Part shown: in pieces, positions 9,301-20,000 of the stretch | Position numbering within the stretch: position 1 is the stretch's first letter | How the letters are laid out: the number at the start of each line of letters is the position of its first letter | Assembly (NCBI RefSeq): GCF_000327385.1 | Contig: NW_008710566.1 | Location: 1,158,730 to 1,222,729, forward strand | Direction of reading: 5' to 3' | DNA length: 64,000 nucleotides | Source of the DNA: Lottia gigantea | Taxonomy: Eukaryota; Mollusca; Gastropoda; Lottiidae | The notes under the pieces: generated by a model | Seen by the model: the letters and a program-made list of their open reading frames with translations, nothing else | The model's database searches: none | What the model was told of the DNA's origin: nothing | Made by a program: the position numbers and the translations under genes

Positions 9301-12168
9301 CTGGTGATCCCAGCCAAAATTCTCAAAAACTCTTACACGCACTATATTTTTGTGGTATTTCACGATAGAATGGATGTCAGGGGTAAAATTTACACACCTA
9401 TATAAAATATTTGCCAAGGATGCCAAGTTTATGAACTCAGACAGAGACACAGAGTTCTATCAGGTGTTTCTGAAAGAGGGTGCATGCCTCCCTCCACCTG
9501 AAACAACTGCCACAGTACTTAAAGGGGCAATGAACTCAGACAGAGACACAGAGTTGCATCAGGTGTTTCTGAAAGAGGGTCCAAGCCTCCCTCCACCTGC
9601 AACAACTGCCATTCTACTTAAACGGGGCAAGCTCGTTTAACAGATTTTGGACAAAAGCTCTTGTCAAATTGTCACCAATATTCTTAATATAAAATAAACA
9701 AATCTATAAATAGAACATACCAATACAATCATGAAGTTGAACTTGTCTAGCTACAGTTTGTTGGACCAGAAATGGAAGACCTGAGCCACTACCAGAAGTA
9801 CAAGACTGTTCCAATATTTCTTGTAATGTGCTTTCTCCCACTTGTGTTGCTCTGAGCCCATCATCTTCATCTAATAGCCTGCGTTCTCGTTGAAACAGTT
9901 CATCCATTCTTTGTTTGTGTAGATGTCGACAGGCTATGACTATAATCGGTATTAAGATACTGACTATGATAATCGGTATTATAACAGCTAGTATTAACGG
10001 TAGGTGAAGTAAAAGTTCATTTTCATCTTCGGTACTTTCTGAAATTAAAATTTAAATAATCAATACATTTCATAGATCCTGCTGAGCATATATATAACAT
10101 AGGCTATATCGTAGCCCGTAGAGTGAGCACGAGCCAAAAAAGTGAGAAAAAAACGAACGCGATACCAGAGTTTTATGCGATATCTCTCAAGAAAATCATC
10201 GGATCCTCACCAAATTCAATAGTACACATCTTCATAATAATATTGACACATACAAAAGATCAAAAGAATCCTTGGAGAATCGTAGCCTGTAGAGTGAGCA
10301 AAAGCAAAATAAGTAAAAAAACGAACGCGATACCAGAGTTTTATGCGATATCTCTCAAGAAAATCATCGGATCCTCACCAAATTCAATAGTACACATCTT
10401 CATAATAATATTGACACATACAAAAGATCAAAAGAATCCTTGGAGAATCGTAGCCTGTAGAGTGAGCAAAAGCAAAATAAGTAAAAAAACGAACGCGATA
10501 TCAGAGTTTAATGCGATATCTCTAAAGAAAATCATCAGATCCTCACCAAATTCAATGGGGCACATCTTTATAATGATATTGACACACATACAAACAATCA
10601 AAAGAATCAATAGAGAATTGTAGCCTGTAGAGTGAGCACAAGGTAAATGTGAACAGACGGAAGGACCGATTACTTACGTGTGGGCGTATAAAAATGAAAT
10701 GAAAAAAAGGAAAGCAAACTCTTTTTCCCTTTTCATTTGACGAGAGATCTATTATATTCACAGCCTTCATATACTAGTGTTTAGTCCCATTATAACGACT
10801 TGACCCTTGTTCCATATCGGTTCCATTGACCTCCATCACTGACAAGAGAAAACAAGTAAGCTATCTCACTAAACATGAGCCAGAAGTCATCAGCCAGTAT
10901 ATTCTAAAGCCAAATGAAATCATTGTACAAACCTTCTTTTCCACTGGTTGGTAATGGAGCTAGGGTAGCTGTTAACAAATCATTACACCAGTTTCCTTGG
11001 CAACAGGATACAGCACCAACATGATTTTTACTGTGACAGGACATTTGACTGCTGCTATCTCTGTCAAAACATCCTTTACTTTTAACAATAACATTGTTGG
11101 TATTACTTATAGATGAATAACACTGAAATATCACATAGAATTGGTTCAATTTTCAGAGGGAAGTTTGGCATAGAGTTTGCAAGCTGATGACAGTCGAGTT
11201 CTCAAAAGCCATGGCATCATATTTTTCTAAACTTGCAAGCTTAGATGGTCCCAGGACCAGGTCAAAATGGCCTTCCAAAAGTCAACATGGTCCTAAAAAA
11301 AAGTCGAAATGGCCCAAAAAATTACTCTTTGAATTCGACCAAATTTTCAAGTCAAAATTCCACCTAAAAAAAGTCAAAATGGACCCAGGAAAAAAAAATT
11401 TTTGGGGCCATTTTGACCAAATTGTGGGACCATTTTGGTCTAGGGCCATTATGACTATAGCCCGCTTGACATACCGGTACTATGAATTGAACATCAATCT
11501 CAAACTATGTCATTATTTTGAACCCATATTTCAATTCACATAAAAAATATTACCGATATATTAGTTTCACAGCTTTCTTTTCCCTCACATTTCTCTAGTG
11601 GTGAACATTTACAGACAAAATAAACATGGCTTACGTTGTTGAATTTGGAGAGATTTGGTAGACCTACAAAGTAAATTTTAAGAACAGTTACAAGGTCTGA
11701 TTTTATATGAAGTTTGTTTTTTCTTCAAATTATGTTTCCACATAAAACTATCAATTGCAAATACATTAGGCCTATTATAGACTATCTTATAACATGCTTG
11801 TTTCACCAAGCTTCAACAGTAGCCAGTTGCCTTTGGTTAATTCTAGGCCAATAAGATAATAAGTTATAATTCCATTATAGTGTTCCGCGGGAGATCTCTG
11901 GGCTGGGAGTGGAGAGCCTATTCATAGGCTAGTTATTTTATGATTCGACACTCACTATGAAGCCAAATATTGAATAAAATGGCGTCTTTTTGTTTACAAA
12001 AGGTGTAAAAAGTTTCAACTTGTTATTTCATTACTTTTTCAATTCACAGTTTTGTAAGCTGCAACATATTTCATATTATTGCTCCTGATTGACAATGCTA
12101 TCATCTAAATTCTTACCATAGATATAAATGGAATCTGTTAGAAATAACACCAGAATTATGGCAATCAT
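6320..12168 (-). CDS. BMP/activin type I receptor kinase, ALK1/ALK2 (saxophone) group
   Basis: Transmembrane serine/threonine kinase that phosphorylates receptor Smads after BMP/activin-like ligand and type II receptor binding. Exons (minus): 12168-12117, 11663-11554, 11122-10933, 10038-9721, 9262-8642, 7169-7039, 6625-6320; 575 aa with consistent phases. Signal peptide [18 protein letters not shown]; three-finger ectodomain ending CCQGNWCN; membrane span about 130-154; GS box TSGSGSGLP at 198-206, typical of type I receptors; P-loop GKGRYGEVW; Lys244; L45 loop [11 protein letters not shown] 343-345; DLG 363-365. The L45 loop and LWLITHYH resemble ALK1/ALK2 rather than BMPR1 or TGFBR1. All catalytic residues are present. 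Odd points: a ~65-residue Asn-rich tail after the kinase fold, where vertebrate ALK2 ends within a few residues, and an array of copied acceptors before exon 6. The start is the first ATG, giving a standard signal peptide. Confidence 0.95.
6690..6910 (+). repeat. possible decayed DNA-transposon fragment in receptor intron 6
   Basis: CAGTGGATCCTCGTTTATC followed by text with GGTTTAACGGTCACC and a second AACGGTCACC resembles the ends of mariner/Tigger-like elements. There is no second end and no open transposase frame, so the call is weak. Confidence 0.25.
7170..8015 (-). repeat. 80-bp tandem array made of a copied intron-exon junction
   Basis: About 10.5 units of 80 bp stand directly upstream (in transcription sense) of receptor exon 6. 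Each unit contains the acceptor TATTATTCTAG, then about 60 bp matching the start of exon 6 (GTTTCAGTGAAGATTATCAG onward to CCTAGTGATCCTAGTTTT), then about 20 bp of intron. The units differ from the true exon at one silent site (GTA for GTG). Units are almost identical, so expansion is recent or homogenised. Ten complete extra acceptors are present. Confidence 0.93.
8191..8535 (+). mobile_element. M3 inverted-repeat element in receptor intron 5
   Basis: Ends TTAAGCTAAGATTCCATATA and TATATGGAATCTTAGCTTTA are inverted repeats. The body is rich in GCGTCATGCG-type words and CpG compared with its surroundings. Related copies sit at 35626 and 52004. No transposase is encoded; a short frame across it is incidental. 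Confidence 0.82.
9395..9640 (+). repeat. two-copy ~102-bp direct repeat in receptor intron 4
   Basis: Two units contain ATGAACTCAGACAGAGACAC, GTGTTTCTGAAAGAGGGT, CCTCCCTCCACCTG and a closing CTTAAA. The repeat stays open in one plus-strand frame but lacks a start context or splice partner. It is probably part of an unrecognised dispersed repeat. Confidence 0.55.
10095..10697 (-). mobile_element. R1 element with ~170-bp internal tandem repeats
   Basis: Lies in receptor intron 3. Its minus-strand start TTTTTATACGCCCACACG at 10697 and internal text CACTCTACAGGCTACAATTC match other R1 copies. The block with GGCTACAATTCT to TTGCTCACTC is present about three to four times at a 168-172-bp spacing, which makes a long but meaningless open frame on the plus strand. 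Confidence 0.75.
11240..11455. repeat. imperfect palindrome in receptor intron 2
   Basis: GGTCCCAGGACCAGGTCAAA and GGTCAAAATGG-type words on the left face GGCCATTTTGACC and GGGACCATTTTGG on the right, around a run of A/C-rich copies of AAAGTCAAAATGG. It may be a foldback element or a local inverted duplication; a single copy was seen. Confidence 0.5.
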
Positions 12169-13975
12169 CGTGCCAAGACTTCCAAAACAGCCTCTGTTTG
12201 AGTACAAATTCTGTCCCACTCTTCTGAAAAACAGCCTCGAAAGTAGCGACTCAAGTGGCTCCGTTCAATTTCTTGACTTCAAATATGATAAAAAAAAATT
12301 AAATATCAAAACTTAATTCTTTGTTTTTTTGTTCTAAAATACAAAATGAAATAATAATTATGAAGAAACGACTTGATATATATAATGTATAGAAAGGGCA
12401 CACGATACTTTAATGAAACTCATTGCTTCGTTTTTTGATTTTCGTTTCAAAATCTAAATCTTCTAAAGATTCTTTTTGACGATCTTTATATGACGATACA
12501 TCAATTTTGATAGCTTGTGATATAATATGTCTAATGCGCATGCGAGCAGGAAGTTAAACGCCATATTGAATTGTTTTGACTGAAATCTCAAAAGATTTTG
12601 CAATTAAAATGTGGAATTAAGAAACATTTTCCATACAAACACTCAAACTAATTAGCTGAATGGTCGATTGATACAATGACTGTATTGTCAAGTAGAATTT
12701 GACGACAGAAATCCAAGAAATCATCGTTAACTGACTTGCTGAAAGAGGTAAAGTAAAAAATATCTGAAAATTTTTTGTGTAAATTGTAAAAAAATTGGTC
12801 ATTTAAAGATTTTTTTATTACAATAGAATATATTCGCTATGTTCTAGATAGATCTGTACTAGCGTTCCTGCTTAAAGTATATAACCCATTTGCCTACTTT
12901 AAAGTTATTTACATTGAAATTGAGCATTGAGTGAGCTTTGTTATTGAAGTTTTTTTTTTCTGTCACTTTACAAATAGATCTTGACCTTATTGAAGATAAA
13001 ATAATCATTTGCATGCCATTTTCGTCTGAATGGTTTCATAACCGTTTAAAAATATGGAATGATGATTTTTTCATTTGAAATAAGGTGACATCTGATCAAA
13101 CCCAATTTCGTTCTTTTGGCATCCCAACATGAAAGTTTAGTTCAACTGAAATGTAATAGGCTACTGTTGTCACTTCCAGGATGTTAATGCCACTGACTTT
13201 CTCACTGTCCGTTATGACTCAAAATAAACTAGCATGACCTGATGAACTTTTGTTGTGAATCAATCCTTTACCAGTTTCAAAGTTTCAAGAAATCTCCCTT
13301 GAGAAAGTGCATTTTTGGATCCTTGTTTGGAAGAAAAAAAAAATAGGACCAGATCTTAATTAAGCTCCAAATAAGCTGATAGGATTTAAGCTTATTTTAA
13401 AAATTCTGGGGTTCTTGTAACTAGTAATTCTATATATATATTTGTGAGCATTAGTTATCATAGCTCCCTGTCATAGGTTTTTCATAAATAATTAGCTGGC
13501 ATTTACACAAAAAAGTTAGGCTGTTCTCCAATATTTCCTAGTGTTAAAGATATTAAAAAGCTCATTATGATTTCACTAGCAACTTTCATTGAATACTACA
13601 ATTTAAGTCAATATATATTTTTCAGTTATTATCAATGTAATGTTTCCTGTTACTTCCTGTTTACACAAAAATAAAGCCATAGGGAAATTTTCTGCAGTTG
13701 ATATAAGCATATAAATTGCTGTATTTTTTTTTGTACAAAATGCGAACGTAGGGTGCATATGCAGTGTATAATGCTTCTTTGTTCGCGTCATAAAATCCCA
13801 TCGGTGGAGAGGGCAGAAATTTGATTGACTGGCGGTGTCATTAAACTGACAAATGTTCAAGAAGTCTGTCTTTAAACCCTAAATGAAGTGTCTATTATAA
13901 GCTTATTAAAAATAAAAGCAAATAAAAAAACGAACGAATGTTTTAGATTTGAATAAAACTGGTTTTACGATTTTT
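12169..13975. other. receptor 5' flank, no further gene seen
   Basis: Mostly AT-rich unique sequence. A GCGCATGCG word at 12536-12544, followed by CGCCATATT, resembles an NRF-1 site with a weak YY1-like word and lies about 370 bp upstream of the receptor start codon. It might mark that promoter. No other feature is supported. Confidence 0.35.
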
Positions 13976-14310
13976 AACAGGAGCCGCGGGCCCGCGGTGG
14001 GTCATTGAGTTAAACGCTCTGATAAGCTGAAGGTCCAGGGTTCAATCCCGGCATAGGTCGAGATAATACCTACGGATTTTTCCCCCCTGTCAGTGATGCA
14101 GGTAAGAGGGACTGACATGGAAAAAGCGTCTAGTCGTTCGGATTGGACAATAAACCGAGGCCCCGTGTGCTACAGGTTGTGCACGTTAAAGATCCCCCGA
14201 CAGTTGGAAATCGAAAGAGAGCAGGCTAATGCCGCTGTCCTGGTAAAATTTCCCTCATCGCACCCTGCATGGCGTTGCCCGTCTTCATCAGCCCACATGG
14301 TGCAGAAAAT
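13976..14310 (+). mobile_element. tRNA-derived SINE, 3' tail lost
   Basis: Begins at GAGCCGCGG with a B box GGTTCAATCCC near 14039 and runs through the body words CCCGTGTGCTACAGG and CCCTGCATGGCGTTGCCC, stopping at GGTGCAGAAAA without the ATTTC tail. A small GGGCCCGCGG duplication lies in the head. No target-site duplication was found. Confidence 0.8.
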
Positions 14311-14684
14311 GTATTGAATATATAAAACTAAATCTCATACCTCTAGGATGGCTGTGCAGTTATCATTTGACATGTGGCCACATGAAAATATATATATAGT
14401 TATGGTTTGATTTGAAAGTGTGTAATTAACTGTATCCTCTTACAAATATTAGAATCCAGCTGACTTCTTTCTTTTCATATATCATTGAAGTGATACAGTC
14501 ATCTAAATATTTACTTTACTGGTACCAACTGATAGAGCTAGATCTTTTCTATACTTTTGTGAGGTTCAAAGTTCTGAAGTCTGATGACCCTGAATAAGTC
14601 ATCTTCACTCATAATTCCAGTCAATAATCCTGGAAATATCCAAGCCAAGAAGTTTGGCCAAGGACCAGCTGTTAGAAAGGATCC
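14311..14684. other. no feature recognised
   Basis: AT-rich unique sequence between the SINE and the next MITE, with no exon or repeat signal that I can support. Confidence 0.4.
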
Positions 14685-15052
14685 TTAAAGATGGGTTCCC
14701 TTATTTTAATTCATGAAAATGAAAATGCTAATACTTATATGAATAGAAAGTAGAGGCGTTCTAATGACTGGGAAAAATACCAGTTTTTCTCACATGACCA
14801 TAAATAATTCATAATTAGCTAAATTAGAAGAGAATTACCAGCAGAATTCCAATGAGTGACCGATCAAGAAAGGTCAAAAAGTCTTTTTTTTATTTATCCA
14901 GACTGTACATACATGGACATTTATGATTGGTTAAAATGCTTAATTATATGCATAATGATTTCATTAAGAATACATGATAATTCATTTGAAACACCAATTA
15001 ATAAAAAAGTTTGCTTTATTTGACACTAAAAAATAAGGAAAGCCATCTTTAA
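14685..15052 (+). mobile_element. M1 MITE
   Basis: Complete copy in the receptor-WIP intergenic space, with TTAA at both edges and one mismatch in the right repeat (AAGCCATC). Confidence 0.85.
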
Positions 15053-15490
15053 TTCAATCAATTTGTTATCCCTTCATAGAAAGCTTATAGTTGTTTCTTT
15101 CCTTCTTAACTTAAAATTATTTCCTCCAACAGAGCACAAAACTTGTGGAATTACTTTGCTTTTATTTTCTGCTGTTCCCTTTGCCACTTCTGACTCTGCA
15201 TCTCATCTCTGAGAAGGATTTCTGACTAGTTTCTAGTGATTCTGTTGTTACAGTTGTTAGACTTGAAACATCTGTTTATATTTCTGAGTATTTCAACAGA
15301 CTAGAGTTAGATGTTGACTCTACTCTTACATGTTATTACTGTGCAGGTGTAGGCAACATATGATAGAAATATTTTGAAATTTTCATCTAAATTAACTTAA
15401 TCTAACGAAAAGGACAGAATTAAAGTATGGTAGTATAAGCTTATGTCAGGTTAAATTCTTTCTTCTTATATCTTTATGAATATTTATTAA
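15053..15490. other. no feature recognised
   Basis: T-rich sequence with no supported gene, repeat or RNA. Confidence 0.4.
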
Positions 15491-16158
15491 TTTTTATACG
15501 CCCACACATACGATGGGCGTATATTGTAATCACCCTGTCGGTCGGTCCGTCCTTTCATATTTGGATCGTGCTCACTCTACAGGTTACAATTCTTTACAGA
15601 TTCTTTTGATTTTTATTTTGTATGTCAATGTCATTATGAAGATGATCCCTATTGATTTTCATGATGATCGGATAATTTTTCACCGAAATATCGTGTCTGA
15701 CTTGATGTTTTACTCTATTAGCTATATTGTGCAACTCGTGCTCACGCTACAGGCTACAATTCTTTTGATTTTTATTTTGTGTGTCAATGTCATTATGAAG
15801 ATGATCCCTATTGATTTTCATGATGATCGGATAATTTTTCACCGAAGTATCGTGTCTGACTTGACGTTTTACTCTATTAGCTATATTGTGCAACTCGTGC
15901 TCACTCTACAGGCTACAATTCTTTTGATTTTGATTTTGTGTGTCAATGTCATTATGAAGATGATCCCTATTGATTTTCATGATGATCGGATAATTTTTCA
16001 CCGAAATATCGTGTCTGACTTGACGTTTTACTCTATTAGCTATATTGTGCAACTCGTGCTCACTCTACAGGCTACAATTCTTTACAGATTCTTTTGATTT
16101 TGATTTTGAATATTTACCATCCACATGCCGTGGTGGGCGTATATGGCTGTGGTCCACT
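15491..16158 (+). mobile_element. R1 element with expanded ~160-bp internal repeats
   Basis: Left end TTTTTATACGCCCACACATA with the paired ATGGGCGTATA forms a terminal hairpin. The internal block (GTCATTATGAAGATGATCCC, GATCGGATAATTTTTCACCG, CTCACTCTACAGG) is repeated three times at 158-170-bp spacing. It closes near GTGGGCGTATATGG. A long plus-strand open frame across the repeats is not a gene. Confidence 0.8.
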
Positions 16159-16462
16159 ATCTTTTTGATATCCAGCAATGAGGATGTTTTACTATTTTCA
16201 CAGAAGTAATTGCAGAAGAAACAGCTCCATAATGATTTTAGACTTTGACAGTTGTTGCTATGATTCCTCACAGCTGATGGACAGATCTCATAATTATCTG
16301 TTTTATCAGCTGTTTTCTTTAAAGAATCTTGTTACTAATATTCTTCAGTTTATTACAATTTGCTGCCTTTTACCTCTGACATTTTGCTCTTAAATGTAAG
16401 ATTCACATTATGATATAGTCAATGATATTCTGAATTATGTATAAAACCAAGATCTACAGCAT

Positions 16463-16815
16463 TTAAAGATGGATTCCCTTATTTTCATTTATGAAAATGA
16501 AAATGCTAATACTTATATGAATAGAAAGTAGAGGTGTTCTAATGACTTGGAAAAATACCAGTTTGTCTAACATGTTCATAATTAGCTAAATTAGAAGAGA
16601 ATTACCACCAGAATTCCAATGAGTGACCGATCAAGAAAGGTCAAAAAGTCTTTTTTTTTGTTTATCCAGACATACATGTACATTTATGATAGGTTAAAAC
16701 TCTTAATTATATGCAATAAGATCATAATAATATGATTAAGAATACATGATAATTCATTAGAAACACCAATAAATCAATTAGTTTGCTTAATTTGACACTA
16801 AAAAATAAGGAAACC
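16463..16815 (+). mobile_element. M1 MITE, right terminus clipped
   Basis: Matches the family from TTAAAGATGGATTCCC to AAATAAGGAAACC but lacks the last ~10 bp and the closing TTAA. Confidence 0.82.
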
Positions 16816-17067
16816 AGGAAACGATGTTGGATTACGCAGAATGTCAGAATACTCAGATGTCGGATATCACAGAGTACACTGAACATTCACTGGTTAAAGT
16901 TTTATGCAACGTTTCAACATGTTTCCCCAACATAATGATAAGAGGTGGTGGGCAAATTATATAGACATTATGTGCCTGAGGACGACAGGGAGAAACATGT
17001 GGAAAGCCGTGTCTATATATATAACATTTAAATATGTGTGTCTTTATTATTCCAGTAAAAGGGCGGT

Positions 17068-20000
17068 ATGCCACCACCACCGCCGCCCGCACCACCACCC
17101 GCCCCTACTGGGTTGCCTAAAGTGCCTAAAACTAAAACTAATGCAGGTGGAGCTACAGACAGAAAAGCCTTATTAACTTCTATACACAGTGGAGCCAAAT
17201 TAAAGAAAACTGTAACCAATGATAGAAGTGCACCTTCTGTTGGTAAGTAGTTTGCTCGCTTATCTGAGGGATTAATCCTGGCATAGGTTGAGAGATGAGA
17301 TATACTTTCGATTTTTATACGCCCTCACATAAGATGGGCGTATATTGTAATCACCCTGTCCGTCCGTCCATTCACATTTGGTTCGTGCTCACTCTACAGG
17401 CTACAATTCTTTACAGATTCTTTTGATTTTTATTTTGTATGTCAGTGTCATTATGAAGATGATCCCTATTGATTTTCATGATGATCGGATAATTTTTCAC
17501 CGAAATATCGTGTCCGACTTGAAGTTTCACTCTATTAGCTAATTTAAAAACTTGGTGGAATTTCTCAGCATAAATAACTGGTAGTAAATATATATATATC
17601 ATTGAATTAAAACTATTAAAATTTCTTTAACATGAGACAAATCATACTTTAGTCACTAAAGACTGTTTTATCATTTCTGATTTCTTGTCTGGCAAGCTAT
17701 CTTTAAACCCTGTTTCCCCTTGTCAATAATTGAAGGAAGCCATTCAAATGGGACCAAAAAAATCTGCTACTGGCTCTTGGAAATCGAAAAAAGTATAGGT
17801 TGATGATGCAATCTTGGAAGAATTTCCCAGATCAGTCCAATTAGGTGCAGAAAAGTAGGGTGTAAAACTCCATTTCATTTCATTAGGACATAAGGACATA
17901 AAAGTCTGATTAATAAGCTTTTAAGATAGTTTATGATTATAATTTTACAGGAAACAACAATAAAAGGAGTGATCCACCTGGTGGAGGTATCGGAGGAGGT
18001 TCGACAGGGGGAGGATCTACTCCAAGTGGTAACAGTGCTGGTCCTGTAGGTCTAGGGGGATTATTTGCTGGAGGTATACCAAAGTTACCAAACAAAGGAA
18101 ACACTGGACCACCCAAACGAGGTATGTACAAAATACAACTTAAATATATTTCTGATGACGACAGGTGTATATTGTGTTGAAACGTTATGTGCCTTATTAA
18201 AGAAGTGTGTTATATTCCATAATATTGTCTTGTGTTTTGTTATATGAGCTCCTCGCTTCTATATGTCGTTAAAATATTTTTGCACATCCAAGGATGAATC
18301 AAATTTTCAAAAATAATAGTAGTCCATTCAGTTTTGAGGTACGGTACTGAACTCAATAAAACAAAGTGCGACAAAGACATCTTGTAATTTAGTAGAATTC
18401 AGTAGAGAGGTAGGCTTTTTGCTTCTGAGTAGATGTTAAGCCTACTACTCGCTTAAAAGTAGAATATCCAGAAATGTCTTGATGAACTCTTTGAATTATA
18501 ATATAAGGATCCTGTTATGTTATTTATGACACCAGGTATATCTACTGGCTCTTATTCGCCAAGTTTAAAATTCCTTAATTTTATGTTTATTCTAAGACGT
18601 AGTATCACTTTAATGGTTAATGTCAAATTTGAATTTTATGATGGTGAAATGAGGAAAGGCCTGAGTACGGCCAGATTTGTCAGGCAAAATATAAGCTTAA
18701 CTTACTTGGTTCAAAATGGTATTTATTCCACCTCAAAATGATATAGATTGCTCTTGTTTTTATACGCCAACATGGAAATGTGGACGTATATTGCCGTCGC
18801 CCCTGTCCGTCCTATCGTTGGTCCGTCCACATTTGTTGTATGCACGATAGAGACTACAGTTTTTATCTGATCTTGATGAAACTTGGTATGCATGTATATA
18901 TTGATGAGATCTCGGTCAAGTTCAGAGTTATTGCCCTTGACTTAGTAAACACGTGTTAAATTTGGCTTGTATGCACGATAAAGGCAACAGTTTTTATCTG
19001 ATCTTTATGAAACTTAGTATGCATGTATATATTGATGAGATCTCAGTCAAATTCGAAATTGATAATAATCGGATGAACTGTTTCAGAGTTATTGCCCTTG
19101 ATTAAGTAAAAACCCTACAAATTTGTTTTGTAGTCATGATACAGAGTGCAGTTTTTATCTGATCTCGATGAAACTTGGTATGCATGTATATATTGACAAG
19201 ATCTCAGTCAAGTTGAAATTGCTAACAATTGGGTGAACGGTTTTGGAGTTATTGCCCTTGAATTAATTCAATGCGTCTAATTTGGCTTGTAGGCCTCTTA
19301 GAGACTACATTTTTTATACGATCTTGATGAAATTTGTTATGAGATCTCAGTAAAGCTTGAAATTAGTAACAATCAGATGATTGGTTTCACATATTAAACC
19401 ACTATTATTTCTGACAGCTGGTAGTGGGTGTTTGATACCTTGCCTGGCAAGCTATCTTTGTTTTGGATCTCACCCAAAATATCTTTGACAAAGCCATAGT
19501 TTTAAACAGGAAACTTTTGAATATAATAATTATTGTGTCAAGTACTGCTATTGAATGAAAGTGTGTGTTAAAGGTTATAATTTTGTGTGTGTTAAAGGTT
19601 ATAATTTTGTGTGTGTTAAAGGTTATAATTTTGTGTGTGTTAAAGGTTATAATTTTGTGTGTATTTAATTGTATTATATTTATGTGTATTGGTAACACAG
19701 ATAGAAATGATTTGAAACATGCCAATTTTCAGTCAGTTGTCTGTAGGATTGTTGTAAACCCCAGAGTAGAGTCCCCACTATGTCTATATCTTCTGGGATC
19801 CCGAAACGATCTTAAAAACATAACTACATGGCAATGAAGGAAGACAAAATGGCGGATCCTCAACATTTATTCGTGGTATTTTCAAAATTTATTTCATTGT
19901 GTATAGAGCGCATCCCTTCTGTAAGGGGCCCATTTTAGGGTAAAAAACTGCGCATTTTATTTGGAAATATACGGTATATGAAGTTTTACTTCATTCAAAC

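Noticed and set aside
10123-10623. 166-codon open frame
   Set aside because: It is produced by near-identical ~170-bp repeats of an R1 element; the unit length keeps the frame open and no protein family is suggested.
15513-16097. 194-codon open frame
   Set aside because: Same cause on the other strand of an R1 element; hydrophobic repeats come from AT-rich repeat DNA.
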